A stretch of DNA of 64,000 nt from Formicarius rufipectus (taxonomy: Eukaryota; Chordata; Aves; Passeriformes; Formicariidae), in contig VXAU01002296.1 in NCBI GenBank assembly GCA_013399695.1, positions 418,811 to 482,810 on the forward strand, given 5' to 3'. A program made the translations under genes and the position numbers. The notes beneath the pieces are model-generated. The model made no database searches. It was not told where the DNA came from and saw only the letters and a program-made list of their open reading frames with translations. Positions 1-12,185 of the stretch are shown piece by piece. Each line of letters starts with the position of its first letter. Positions within the stretch are counted from its first letter, which is position 1.

Positions 1-235
1 CGAACTTCATCTGCCTGGGTTTGCAGTTAGAGTTGTCCTTCTCCTGGGATGGTTGCTGGGCGGCTGACGAGCCCATCCTGCCCGAGGACACACTTTGTCT
101 GACCCTTCAGGTGAGACCTGACCAGCATGGGAGACCCTGCCGGAGGCATAAACCACCGCCAGTATAGCTCACAACCTCATAAGGGCACACAAACTTCTCC
201 CCCACGACAAGGGGGTGTCTGTGGAGAAGTTGCAA
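1..235 (+). mobile_element. 3' end of an RTE-type LINE (partial, cut by window edge)
   Basis: This stretch is much more GC-rich than the sequence after it and ends abruptly near 235, where AT-rich DNA begins. It contains phrases I associate with the 3' untranslated end of RTE/BovB-like LINEs in sauropsids: an 'accagcatgggagaccctgc' block (121-140), a 'tatagctcac' block and a 'cccacgacaagg' block near the end. No reverse transcriptase is visible because the element continues leftwards out of the window. There is no poly-A tail. The family call rests on remembered motifs and not on an alignment. An unrelated GC-rich repeat or a noncoding exon is the alternative. Confidence 0.45.
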
Positions 236-3200
236 ATAATAATTAGATGGGGATTGATTGGCTTTGTCTCCAGGATGGTTTCCACCAAGAAGAATCTGAA
301 ACATAAACAGAACTTTATATTTTAATGCAATTGTATTAGAAGAGAGACACTATTTACTGTAGAATTTTGAATCATCTTTCCAGGGTGATTGCAAATAGCT
401 GTAAATTACTGATTTGGAGGGAATCTCAAAATAGTTTTTGTCAAAAAGTAGTGTGCATTGATAGAACTGAATTTGTGGCCTGGAACTATGATGCAGTAAA
501 TTTTTGCTATGATTACACATAATATCAAATGGTAGACTTAAACTGGCCAGCTTTTCTATTCAGCTAAACATTATGTACAGTCTTAATGGTTTGATTTGCT
601 GTAGAGAGCACTATTACAATAATCTGCTTTTTACAGCCCATATCAAATATGAACTTGCAGCAGTTTATACAAAAATTGTGCTTTGGGATGTATTTTTATG
701 GCATCTAGGAGTGATGTCCCCACATTTAGTGGTGTTAGTTCTTAATTATACTGTCTTCAGAAGTGAGTTATTGCTTAAATACATCAATTGTTTTGTTGTT
801 TCTAGGACAGAAATCTTTAAGGTATAGCTAGTTGAAATCTGATTTTTTTTTCAAGTAATTGTATGAAATGAGGAGAAGATGGTGTGCATCTTAATAATTT
901 TACAATTCTTTTTTCTATGTGACATGAAGGAGAGAAGAGTGAACTGTTAATTTTTAACTGAACTGAATTCAGGTTTCTAAATGTGGCCTGCTTGAGAACA
1001 GAAGACCATTGCTGTAGTTGTCATGTAAAATGAAGTTGGAGTCTGAAGCTCCTTTTGAGCTGTCAGCTTTATTAAGGAGCTACTGGTGTGTTGAACTAGG
1101 CATACACATTATATAAGCAGTGTATGGTAGAGTCTAGGGGGAATTTTTTCTCTCTTCACTGCTGCTTTATTAGGTCTTGCTCACTCATTCACTGTGTTGC
1201 CCTGTCTAACTCCGGCTCTCTGGCTGCAGCTCACAGCATAGTAGGTCTAATGTAGATTGACGCCTTTGCCAGAGGACTGATTGAAACTTGTGTCTCGTAG
1301 TTGCTAATGCTCACTCAACCATTTTATTGAAGATAAAGTAAATAAAATAGATTGCCATATGAGAATTCTCTGAAATCAAATGGAATAATTTGACAGGTTT
1401 AAGCCCATGAAAAAGCCAGAGCATTGAAACAGATGGGAATACTTTTTATGCACAATATACCAGGAAAAGACGTCTGCTGGTTTGGTGTTAAATTGTTAAT
1501 GGCTTTTACCAAAATTGTAATTGTTAAAAATATCATAATTTCCAGCAGAATTGCCATTGGTGTTTAAATTGTTGCTTCTCTCAAACTGAAGGACTATTTG
1601 CCTTGTAAGAGTAATGGATATACTTATTTTATTTTCTTATTCCTTCTGATCTTTAGATGACTTGTGCTAGGCAACCATTCTCTTAAAATTTAATTTAAAA
1701 TATGAGAGATTAACTAAAGATGAGTTTATTATTTGACAAAATAATTCTGCAAAATAATGCAAAGTAGATTTTTACTTCTGTAGGTTTTTAACAATCAGTG
1801 ACATAATTTGTAATATTACAAATAAAGTTGCTATAATAAGCCCTGGTATTTCTAAAAGTACAGTGATGCAGTACCCAAAAAGAGCTGCTAAAGCTATTGT
1901 GGCAAACTGCTTGGAATAATGGTCAACAAACCCCAAATATTCTTCACACCACTTGTATTTTATAAAGAATTGCTGTAGATAAGCACTTTAGTATGTCTGT
2001 CTTATTTTTAGAAATAAGATCATACATAATAATATGTGAGTAAAGATTCAACAGATGAATCATATTGTTTTATCAGGATAACACTTGGTATTGATCTTCT
2101 TTGTCACACTAGTGGGCTCCTTACTAGTTGGGCCACTTCTTCAAGAAAGGAAGACACGACTGTATTTTACTTTAGTGCAATAAATTATGCTAATTTCACT
2201 TAGAGTTAATAAAGTAAATAAATATTAGTTAAAAATATCTGAACAAAGTTTGCAGATGAAGCTTTAGTTTTCCACTTTGAAAACAGTCATTTAAACAACA
2301 AATACTAATCTTTCTATTTTCTTCATGTTTAAACAAAATCTGTTCCCTTTTTTGGGGGGAAAGGGAGAATGCAGGAGAGGTGTGTTAGATACTAATTATA
2401 TTGTATTTTTTAAAGTTAAGAAATCTATTGTAAAAGGTGGTGCCATTGGTATGTATTGATGGGATGCTAGTGAGATTTCATGAATATTGGGTAAGAAATA
2501 AATTATGAGTGAGCTATTTGAAAATGGCTTGCAGGAGTGAGTTGAAAGACTAGAAGAACATAGTGAGGATGGATTTCCAGATTAACTGTTAGACGGAATC
2601 CACAGGTAGTTGTGCTGATGTATGCAGTGTCGGGGATATGGTGTAGGTCAAAATCATATTTTCAATAAGATTTTGAATAAATCTAAGAAACTTTAATGAT
2701 GCTCCCAGTTTTTCCCATCCTGTTTGTATTTTAAGAATGAAGAATACTTTATTGCAGTTGCAATGCAGAGCACTGGCACCAGGTCTTTTTTCTCCTGTTG
2801 CCATGCTGTTGACTGTGTGTGTTTGGGCCACACTCTTAATGCTTTCAAAGCAGTTCCAGACTTAAAATTTCAACATTCATTCTGAGGTGCTCTTTCTGTT
2901 CATTCAGTAGAATAAAGAGCTTTATCTTTCTGTGGGAGGGAGTAGAGAAAGACACAACTCTACCACAAATCCCTGTTTTGACCCTTTCATTTTCCTTTTC
3001 TGATATGAAGTTCTTGGAAAGTCTTGTCTTTTGGAGGCAACAGAGAACATTAATTCAATTAGATGTTATTTATTAACATCGAATTGCTTTGGTTTTTTTT
3101 CCCTGTTAGGAGATCCAAGACAAAGACTCCCTGATCATTTCTGTTTTGCATAGTCTTTTCTCTCTCTCTTAGGTTTTCCTACTGAAGTTGGAAAGCCATT

Positions 3201-4720
3201 GTGCCATTATCATAGTCTTTGGAAGAAAATGCTGAGACCTATGAGTGCTCCAACATAGATTGATTTAGACATAATAAAAGCTAATTTTGTCAAGAGAAAT
3301 GGAAGCCTCAACAGTAGCTTCCCATGGATTTCTGTAAAACTGAAGAAAACCAAATGTGGTTTCCCATATTTCTCAGAACAACTTATTTGTGCTGTTTTTC
3401 TCAGCATGGTCCCTTACTTCACCACATCTAAAGTAATTATGAAAGACTGATTTTCATTTTATGATTTCCTGTGTTGTCTAGTGACACAGTAAAAAAATTA
3501 TCTGTATTTTTGAGATGCTTTTGAAGTTACCTTATCCAGAAATCAGAAATCACTAGATATTTTAAATGCTTATTTAAAAAACCCAAAAATATAGGCAATA
3601 AAGAAAGCAATTTTGTACACCTAACTGCATATGGAAGAGATAGCATCACATCTAATTCCTGAAAATAAATGGGATCTTGAAAACAGAATAGATATTTATT
3701 TGATTGCTTCAAGAGTTATCCTCCCTAAAAAACTGATTTTAAATGAGTTTGGTATTTGTAATGATACTCTTTAACTGTCTAGTGGAGTGATTTCTTCTTT
3801 CCTTGGGAAAATGCATTATGGGATCCAGCAAAGAAAGAGGTAATGATTTTTTTTTTAATGTGGGTGCTGTCATCTAGAAATCAGAGATTACTGTCTCTTA
3901 GAAACTAGGCCTCAGAATTTTGAATATAGTCTGTAAAACAGCTATTTGGTGGTAATGGTTGTCAGTCACAGCCTACAGGAGCTAAGGTTTTACTGGTAAT
4001 GTTATAGGGAAAACTTGCTTAACTGCTGCAGATTTTTCTTTTCTTTTTAAAAAAAGCCACTTTTTTTCCTGAGCTTGAGCCTTCTAGGGGGGCAAAATTG
4101 GGTTATGGTTTGGTTCTTATGGTGGTTCTGGCCTGTATCCAAACATAAACATGTAGATTTGAGTACCTGTATGAAGATTCCTTTAATTACAACCACTCCA
4201 ATGAAAGTTCTGCAAAAGGAATACGAGGCATTTAATCCTAGGCTGCAAAATTAAAAAGTTGAAGGATAAACTAAATTAAACATCGTTTTAGGTCTATTGA
4301 GATATATACAGATGTTCCTGTGCTCCTGTAGTCGAATTTGCAGCCTAATGCCATTCTGTATTATTTGGATGAACTTATTTACTAAACATTACAAATTAGA
4401 GCAGATGGATAGTGTGCTTTGACAAAGACATGTGACCTCATGTCTTAAATGTTTTTCAGCTCATTTGAAACTAATATGTATTATTTGAACAGTGCATGCT
4501 ACAATCAAGTTGGTGAATATTTAGCTTTCTTCCTTTCAAGATGGAAATTTTCTTATATGGCTATTTGCAATTTATTTTTACTTAGATACATTTTTGTGAT
4601 GTATTAGAAATCTAGTTATCTTTTTCCATCACTTATTAAAAAATTAAAGCAATATCATACGCAAAATTTCCACTCAGTGGCTTTTACTTTCCTTTTAGGT
4701 AGGTGTACTTCTCAAATTTG
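236..4720. other. AT-rich noncoding stretch, no gene recognised
   Basis: No reading frame here is convincing; the longest are under 90 codons and resemble nothing I know. It holds short homopolymer runs and a perfect 18-base palindrome at 1806-1823 centred on AATATT. Nothing else stands out. Confidence 0.6.
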
Positions 4721-4853
4721 ACCCTGAGATTATCTCAGTTGCTAGAGCATGGTGCTAATAACATCAAGGTTGTGGGTTTGATCCCTGTATGGGCCATTGA
4801 TTCAAGACTTGTACTTGATGATCCTTGTGGGTCCCTTTCAACTATTCTGTGAA
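4721..4853 (+). mobile_element. SINE with tRNA-Ile head and CR1-like tail (TguSINE1-like)
   Basis: Positions 4721-4795 read as a tRNA-Ile-like sequence. They have an A-box-like segment ending in CTCAGTTG, an anticodon loop CTAATAA with anticodon AAT at 4757-4759, a B-box GGTTTGATCCC at 4775-4785, and an acceptor 3' side GGGCCA. After a short linker, 4811-4853 match the CR1 LINE 3' end, with the 'gatgatccttgtgggtccct' block (4818-4837) and the terminal ATTCTGTGA. A tRNA-Ile head fused to a CR1 tail is the known design of the passerine SINE TguSINE1, which is copied by CR1 machinery. Mismatches to a functional tRNA show it is a decayed copy, not a tRNA gene. Confidence 0.8.
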
Positions 4854-7800
4854 GTCCTTACTACTTGTTTGAAAAAACATAGGTTCAGGACTTTGTAATC
4901 TTTGCATGATCATCCCTCTTCCTCTTCTAAACTGAAATTTTACTTCTAGAATTCCTTGTTCTTAGAAAAATAACAACAACAAACAACAACAAAAAATGAC
5001 GAAAACTTCTAAGACAGACTTCTAAACTTTAGACCTTCTAAACTGAAATTTTGCCTCAGGCTAGTTTCTCTCTGCTGGTTAAGTGAACTAAATGAATGAC
5101 AGCATTATAATTTATTTTATTGTTATAACTGAATTGCTGAATGAATGGAAGAATATTTAAAGTTTTCTCTTGTGACAGAATCATTTTACATTTGCCTTTT
5201 GAGCAGTAGTATTATAAGGAATTTGGAACGTAGCCTGGCAGTTTGTAAATCTCTCATCTTCACTGTAGAAGTATGAGACTCATCATTATTGATAATCCTT
5301 TTAACTAAAGCACATAACTATTTAATGAACAAGTAGTGCAGTTCTAGGTATCTTTTCCCTCTCTCCAAAATTCATTATTGCCCCTTCACCAGAACCTGAG
5401 TTTGCATTCAAAAGAATTTCTCTTCTGTGACTTTGAAAAAGGAAATGGGAAATGAATGTGGAAAGGATCCCAGCTGATGCCATTGAAAAGCCATAACAGT
5501 TTAAACTTGGCTTTGCAGAAAAGTTGCTCATATGGTCATTTTGTATGGCCATTTTGCCAGCCTCTGAGTGGCATCAGACATCTCTGGCATTGGGAAGGTA
5601 ACAAACAGCAGGGAAAGGAAGGGGAGGGCAGGAGCAGCCTTAACTGCTGCAACTGTTTGCTAAGTGAGCATATGTTCAAGCCCTTGAGCCTCCAGAGAAC
5701 ATCTTTTCACAGGTCAGTGCTTAAATCACATATAAAATACTCTCCTAAAATTTGGTCTGCACACCTGTTTATTTGTTTTACTAAGGGAAGTTGTTCTATT
5801 GTGCAAATCACAGTTGCTTTCCATTATAAAGGATAATGGTGTAGCCCAGTAAGCTACAGAAAAGTAACATTTTCTGAAACATATTCACCCTAGATTTTAT
5901 ATGTTCAGCTTTTAGAAAAGTGAGTAATTCGCTCTTTCTCTGTCTCTTGAAAATTTGCTGAATGCTGTATTTTGAGCAATATGAGAAATGAAGATCTGAA
6001 GAAGTATTAATGTTACTGTAATCTTATCATTTATATTCTTTTAATTTTGTAATTCAGAAATATTTTTAGTTAAAGTTATTCTAAAGTTTTTCTAAACTTA
6101 GTTGATTCAGTAGGCCTGAAAAAAAAGCTATAAATGGGTTTGATTGAATGTATTTGATAGGATAGTGTTTTGAAGTTATTACAGTATGAACTTGAATACC
6201 CTGTCTGATACTTAAAAGATCCCAGAAGACGGAGCATGTGATTTAATTACCTCTTTTTCATTTTGCAAGCTTGACCTCTGTTCCCAGCCTTGAAGTACTG
6301 TGAGCAACTGGCCGTTGATACCATGAATGTGTCTCCCACATCTCTCTCATGTCCCATAGTAATATCCAGTCCACTGTATGAACGTGGGACTTCCCCAGTA
6401 AAACTCTGTCCTTTGGCTGGCAAATTTATCTGCTGCCTTAGTTCTTCAAATGCCCTGTAAAAATTCTTTCTCTTTCTTTCAGATTCTGCCCCAGAAACCT
6501 TTCTTTTCTGGACTAGGTCTAGCTGTGCAGAAGCACAGCGGGCAACACAGGAACACTGGCCTCAGTAGATAAAGGTTGTTTCTTGAGAGTGGACAGTTAA
6601 CTCTTCTGTAAGACAGAACCATCATATGCATATAGGCTGTTACTGGGTGTGTTTTGTTATTTCACATATTGATTGTGTGTTTGTGCAATTGTGTATTTAT
6701 GAAAGTTGACTGAATCCATCCCAGTTTGCTTTTGAAAAAGATGCTCAGTGTTTTCTTCACAAGTTAATAAAGTTTTCTTTGTTTCTAAGAAAGTAACTAG
6801 AGGAAAATTCTTAGACATTCTTTAATATTTGGGATTTGATTCTATTTGGGCAATGAAGGCTGATGATAGCTTGCATTGCAGATGGACGAATTTATTCTTT
6901 CTGGCAAGGAAGGCCTTGATTTATGATATCTCATAAGGTTATGCTGAAGTCATATGTGAATACATAGTGTCTTTTCTAGAAACCCCATATTTCCTTGAGG
7001 CATTACCTATTGAGGCAATGATTTTCACAGTATAGTTAATCTGTAGTAAAAACCATTTCTGCTGCATCTTTTGACTGTGACTGACAAATTTATTGGCAAA
7101 ATACAAAATTGTTCATGAAATTACAGTTGTAGGTGACTTGTTTATTAAATATTTTGGATTTATTTCTAGTGTCAAACATTTAAATTATTACTATATAATG
7201 ATGAATAAAATACCCAAATTAATGTGCAAGGTGACAAACACTTTTGGTGTCTTCAACTGTTGAAATGGGCTTCCTCACTGTCTAATAAGGACTCAATTTC
7301 CTGTAACTTTTCAGGAAGTTATTGAGATTTATTTTCATTGCTCAGTGGTTAGGTATATTTTAGATGTGCTGTATATACTATTCATTTCCCTTTATCTAAT
7401 ACCATTACTAGTTATTTGCACCATACTGGTGAGTGGCTACTTCTCTGAAAGGTTAAAAATTAAGATTATAATAGGACTGTTGGATTAAGGAGCTATTTCT
7501 CTATGTACTCAAACTGTCTAATATAGGCATGAAAAGTATGTTGTTTAATTATTTGGTTTTGGCATGTAATATTATAGTTGCTGTTAAATATGACATTTGT
7601 ATTGCTAATATAAGAAAAGAATTAAAACCAACAAAAAAAAATGGGTTTGATCTCATTTGACCTTTCTGACGTTCAGTCAGTTAAAAGGTTTGTAAGATGT
7701 TTAATTACCAAATGGTATGATCATTATTCATCTCATCATTTGATATATAACGTCAAGTGAATTGCCTCCCTGGAGTGCAGTGTTTCACAGATCAATAGAT

Positions 7801-9582
7801 TTAGTAAGAGCTTGAAGGAGAGCTTTATACATTCATAGAAAAGAAGGAAAGTATATCCTCCTTGTAAAATGGCTTATGTAGTTATTCTGTGAGCTTTGCA
7901 GAGTTATTGTTTTATTTACGCCTTAGGAATACAAAATCCTGTAACACAGAGGTATTTATTAAAATATTTTAAACCTCTTTATTAAGGAAAAAAAAAAAAA
8001 AAAAACCAAAGCAAGAAAACGTTTCTATTTTACTCGATGTAATAAAGTAGCTTTAAAAGTCTGTCCTGAGCAGTTTTTTTCAAATTTATTAAAATAACTA
8101 TGACAACAGATTTTTTGCTTTGGCACAGCAACACATAGTATGACAAAAGATTATCTAAATACAATATACATGATTGTTTAAGCTATTCACGTTTTGATTT
8201 GCTGCATTTTTAAATAGGTATGGTTAGTTTTAACTGACTTGGGTTGCTTAATGTTTGTAGTTTAGGGTTTTTTTTCCATTCATTTTGTCAAGGGTATTTA
8301 TGCACACGTCAGGAGAAAAAGATAGAGCTTGTTCCTAATTGCCTAATTTCATACCTATGAAGTTATTTAAAAAATATTATGATAATTTATAATTAATTGC
8401 ACACAGAATAATTACACATAGAAAGCTTCATGTTTACTTAGACTTTTCTGCATGTATTGTGTTACTCTTATCCAATATAGATGACCAGTCTTATGAGCTA
8501 TTTGAGCATGCTTGTCTGATATCTTACCATTGAAAGAAGGGTTTTCCAAAAGACTGAAAGAGACTTCTTGGAGAGCTCAAGCACTGAGATTTGTTGATAT
8601 TTTTTTTGGTAAGTTTTCCTTGCTTGATTTGGTGTTTTGACTTACCAGCTTTCTTCTTAGAAAGTAAGAAAGCAAAACTGTATTTCTTCCTCCACTTTTA
8701 TTAATGAGGGTAAGCTTTTTAGCTTAAATTTATGCCTTGCTGTTTGTCCTTGCATCAGTCAGGCACTGAGGAAACTAGTTCAGCTAAGCAAATCTTCCCT
8801 GCTGCGGGACAGAAGCAACATTTGCTTGAAAATTTTGCTCGCTTATTCATCTGTCACTTATAGCCCATCATCTACTCAAAGATTAATTTGAATTGTGAAC
8901 AATATCTAAGCTTCCTTAATCCCTTGCTCTTGTCCTTTTTCTTGAGCTGCTGTACTGTGATGGAAAGGCCATCATTCTGAAGCTTCTTATTCCTCAGGCC
9001 TACCTAAAGTAACTCCCATTGGGAACCAATTGATGTTTTAGCAAGGAAATTCTTATCTGCTTCTGAGAACAACCTGGAAAAATTGTCAGGAGGCATTCAC
9101 ACTCTTAGATGTTCATGCTGTGGAATTCTTGTAAATGTGAAATCTAATTTGTCTGGACTCTTTGCACCAGCATTGTTCAAGGTCAGATGAAATTGTGTGA
9201 AACACAGGAAGCATTTCTGAGATTCCTTTCTCTATACTCACAGTATTTTTCATGAAATTAGCAAACCAAATAACACTAAATGCATTAACAAGTAAGGTAA
9301 TTTGTGATATATACTTAACATCTTTTAGGCCTATATATATCAATAGTCATTTCTTTCATGCCATTCTTAAAGCAGTATTCATTTGTTGGTGTTTTCATTA
9401 ATTTGCCCATATATTTACTGCTTAGTCATAAATAGCTTAATGTGGTATATACTTGAAGTGCGAAGTCCATTTTGACTGAAAAATAATAGAACTATTTAAT
9501 TTTGGAATAATTTCTGTCATAATTAAGTAGGTACTGCAGATGTTAGGATAAAGGGTTGATTAGTGACAAAGTACAGCAACAT
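4854..9582. other. AT-rich noncoding stretch with simple repeats
   Basis: No gene was recognised. A 126-codon open frame at 5456-5836 on the plus strand overlaps a 76-codon frame on the other strand and has no family resemblance. Simple sequence includes an (AAC)n run at about 4971-4990, a run of 18 A at 7988-8005, and a 13-base near-duplication of ATGGYCATTTTG at about 5532-5557. An 18-base direct repeat occurs near 4924 and again near 5035. Confidence 0.55.
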
Positions 9583-10087
9583 TCTTGAATACTGTGTTCA
9601 ATTTAAGAGAATGTGATGGTCTGTGAATGTGTCCGGGGAGGGCAACAAAGCTGGTGAATGGGCTGGAAGAAATGTCCTATGAGGAGTAACCAAAGACTTT
9701 GGACTTCTCTAGTTTGGAGAAAAGGAGGCTGAATACCTCACTGCTCTTTAAAGCTTCGTGAGGAGATGGAGAGGGAGGGGCCAATCTCTTCTCCCTTGGA
9801 TCCAGTGATAGGACATGTGGGAATGCTTCAAAGATGCATTGGGGGGAATCTAACTGGGCATTAGGAAGCATTTCTTTGTCGAGAGAATGGCCAGACACTG
9901 GAACAGGCTTCCTAAAGAGGTGGTGGATGCCCCAAGCCTGTCAATGTTTACAATACTTATATAAATATCATTTTAACTTTAGGGCATCCCTGAATTGATC
10001 AGGCAACTGGACCAGATGATTGTTGTAGTTCCCCTTCCAACTGAAAATGGTCTATGGCATGCTATCCTATGCTGTGCTATCCTGTAG
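9583..10087 (+). mobile_element. CR1 LINE 3' fragment, forward
   Basis: This is a 5'-truncated CR1 copy. It reads through the familiar end of the reverse transcriptase ORF and the 3' UTR: a 'gggcaacaaagctggtgaa' block near 9640, 'ggccagacactggaacaggc' at 9888-9907, 'aaagaggtggtggatgccc' just after, then 'agatgat..ttgtagtt' and 'ccttccaact'. It ends in degenerate 8-base tail units of the ATCCTATG type at about 10061-10083. Several stops and indels make it non-functional. A short AT-rich segment near 9950-9980 departs from what I expect of CR1 and may be a local rearrangement. Confidence 0.9.
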
Positions 10088-10124
10088 AATCACAGGATCA
10101 TTAGGATTGGAAAAGACCTCATCC
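10086..10124 (-). mobile_element. CR1 LINE 3' end fragment, reverse, tail to tail with its neighbour
   Basis: The short block AGAATCACAGGATCATTAGG followed by TTGGAAAAGACCTC is the reverse complement of the extreme CR1 3' end. It begins where the forward CR1 copy stops, so the two meet tail to tail. Only about 40 bases are recognisable. Confidence 0.7.
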
Positions 10125-11547
10125 ACTCTGTGGTATGCTATGCTATTCTAGATAGCTGTGTGGTAGCAGCCACAAATCACTTGTTTTCATAGTACTCTTA
10201 CAAAGAGATTACCTGGGTATGAGTAGGGATAGTGAGCTCATTCTTTCCAGTGTTCCTGAAAGGTTCTGCAGTGAAACACAGATTCTAACAAGGTTCCTAA
10301 AGTGTCTTTGTCCTGTAACCCCATAGTGACACAGAAGCAAAAACAGGAGCAAAAGACCAGTGCACTTATGCTCTGAGTCAGTCCTATGCTTTTTGAGATA
10401 ATGGAACTCAAAAGGTCTCCTAGACTTTTCACAGGGGTAAGAATGGTATGATTTCTAATAATCCCTTTTGTCCTGTTATAACTTAAAATAATCAATAAGA
10501 AATGCTTTGAAAAGATCTACTTTTGAAGGACATAGTATCCAGAAACACCTGTCAAATACGACTGCAAGTTTATTGTATATGATGCTATTTTGAGCTGAAA
10601 AAACAGTCAAGAAAACTACATATACTTATTTAGACAAATTGCAGTATCATAATCAATAATCTAGAGTATTACACATTAATATCTATTTTTTGTAGCTGTT
10701 TGAAGTTCCAAGTAATGGAGTTTTCAATATGTGATTTGCATAATTAGAGTCAAGGATATGGAAGGCCTCTGATTAAAAAGAACTTAGAATTCCATTCCTT
10801 CACATTTCACAGAGGAAAGAATCTTGGTAGCCTTAAAATTCCTTCAGAAATAAGGCTCAGGACAGAAAGAGTAAAGTCACTATAATTTCTATCCAAAAAC
10901 ATAAAAAGTCCCATAAAAAGTGAGTTAATGGAGACAAGTTTATACAAAAAGAGTAGTTGTACACTTTCAAAATTCATGAAGTAGGAAGTCTGGGTTGTTT
11001 GCCTTTCAGAATATTCATGTACATTTATTAACAGCTGTAGTTAATGTACACTATGATAAGAAATGTACACTATGATAAGAAATATTGCACAGTAAGAAAA
11101 CTTTGCAATTAAGTCTGATCAGTTTTTGCTTCTTTGGAAGAGAGGATAAAAAAGATTCTGAACATGTTGGTCTTCTCCAATTAGTATCCACTTGGAATAG
11201 CTTTTGGAATAGTTTTCCTCTTTGGTTAAAAACTGTTTTTGGAAAATCCATAGCCATATATCTGTGAATTTTCCTGTAATTTTTACTTCATCACACCTGG
11301 AAAATATTGTCTAAAGCACGCACGGTGTACAGGCATGGTGAAAATTTTATATTTTGATTTTGTCACTCCTTTTTCTCCCAGCATTTGTATGCTGTTATCT
11401 ATGAGGAAATTTATTACAGAAAATTAAAAAAAAATATTTTTTTAATAACACCTTAAAGCTCAAAACATTTGTTTCTTCTACTTAGGTGTAATTGCAGTGT
11501 GATAGCGTGATGGGACTAATATATAAGTAAGTTTTCATATGGGTCCT
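10125..11547. other. AT-rich noncoding stretch with a short tandem duplication
   Basis: No gene was recognised. At 11043-11081 a 19-base unit containing TGTACACTATGATAAG is present twice in perfect tandem. Small overlapping open frames on both strands around 11051-11267 arise over this repeat and look accidental. Confidence 0.55.
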
Positions 11548-12050
11548 CACAACAAGAGCTCAAAGCTTTGGCCGAGTCCCAGGGATTTGACATAATTAGC
11601 AAAAGTGAAACCTGGTGGGATGACTCTTGTAGCCTGAATGCCCTGTTGGATGGTTACAGGCTCTTCAGGAGGATAGGCAGGGCAGAAGAAGCAGAGGGGT
11701 GGTACTGTACATGATAGAAGGGTTAGAATGTATGGAGCTCACAGGTGGCAGTGGCACGGCTGAGAGCCTCTGGGCAAGAATGAAGGGGCAAACAAATACT
11801 GTGGTGTCATCATAGGAGTCTGTCATAGACCTCCCAGCCAGGATGATGACACTGATGAATTATTCTTTGAGGACCTAGGTGCTGGACACTTTTCACACAT
11901 CACCTTCTAAGGGCATAGGAGCAGACAATTCCCAAAGGTCAGAAGACAAGCTGGCAAGGCATAAGGCTGCCTTGGCTGAGTCGGGCCAGGAGCTGGTCTT
12001 GACGATCCTTTGGATCCCTTCCAACTCAGCATATTCTGAGATTCTGCAAT
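11548..12050 (+). mobile_element. CR1 LINE, internally deleted, with endonuclease remnant
   Basis: Conceptual translation of 11548-11700 follows the CR1 apurinic endonuclease, with the pattern ELKALAESQGFDII, then SETWWDD, then LDGYRLFRR. Positions 11820-11900 continue into a YRPPSQDDDTDE-like block disrupted by frameshifts. A later block at about 11916-11975 reads as the QKTSWQG..LPWLSR linker that normally lies further on. At about 11988 the sequence jumps to the CR1 3' end, with a 'gatcctttggatcccttcc' block, AACTCAGCATATTCTGAGATTCTG. The element therefore lacks the whole reverse transcriptase, apparently through two internal deletions. It is non-coding today. Confidence 0.8.
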
Positions 12051-12054
12051 AATC

Positions 12055-12185
12055 TTCCTTTCAAAAATGAAACCAACCAACAAAAAGCAACATCCCCACT
12101 GAAAAAAAAACCACAAAAAACAACAAACAAAAAGGAAACAAACATCCTCAAACCATCAAAGGCACCAAAAAACGCACCCAAGATC
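12055..12185. repeat. A/C-rich low-complexity tract
   Basis: Irregular runs of A broken by C, of the CAAA and CCAA type, begin just after the CR1 3' end at 12050. It is not a clean microsatellite. CR1 does not normally carry a poly-A tail, so the adjacency may be coincidental or mark a second insertion. Confidence 0.7.

Noticed and set aside
4721..4795. Functional tRNA-Ile gene
   Set aside because: Stem mismatches and the directly attached CR1 tail show it is a SINE head.
5456..5836. 126-codon forward open frame
   Set aside because: No recognisable domain, no splice or promoter context, and an overlapping frame on the other strand; treated as chance.
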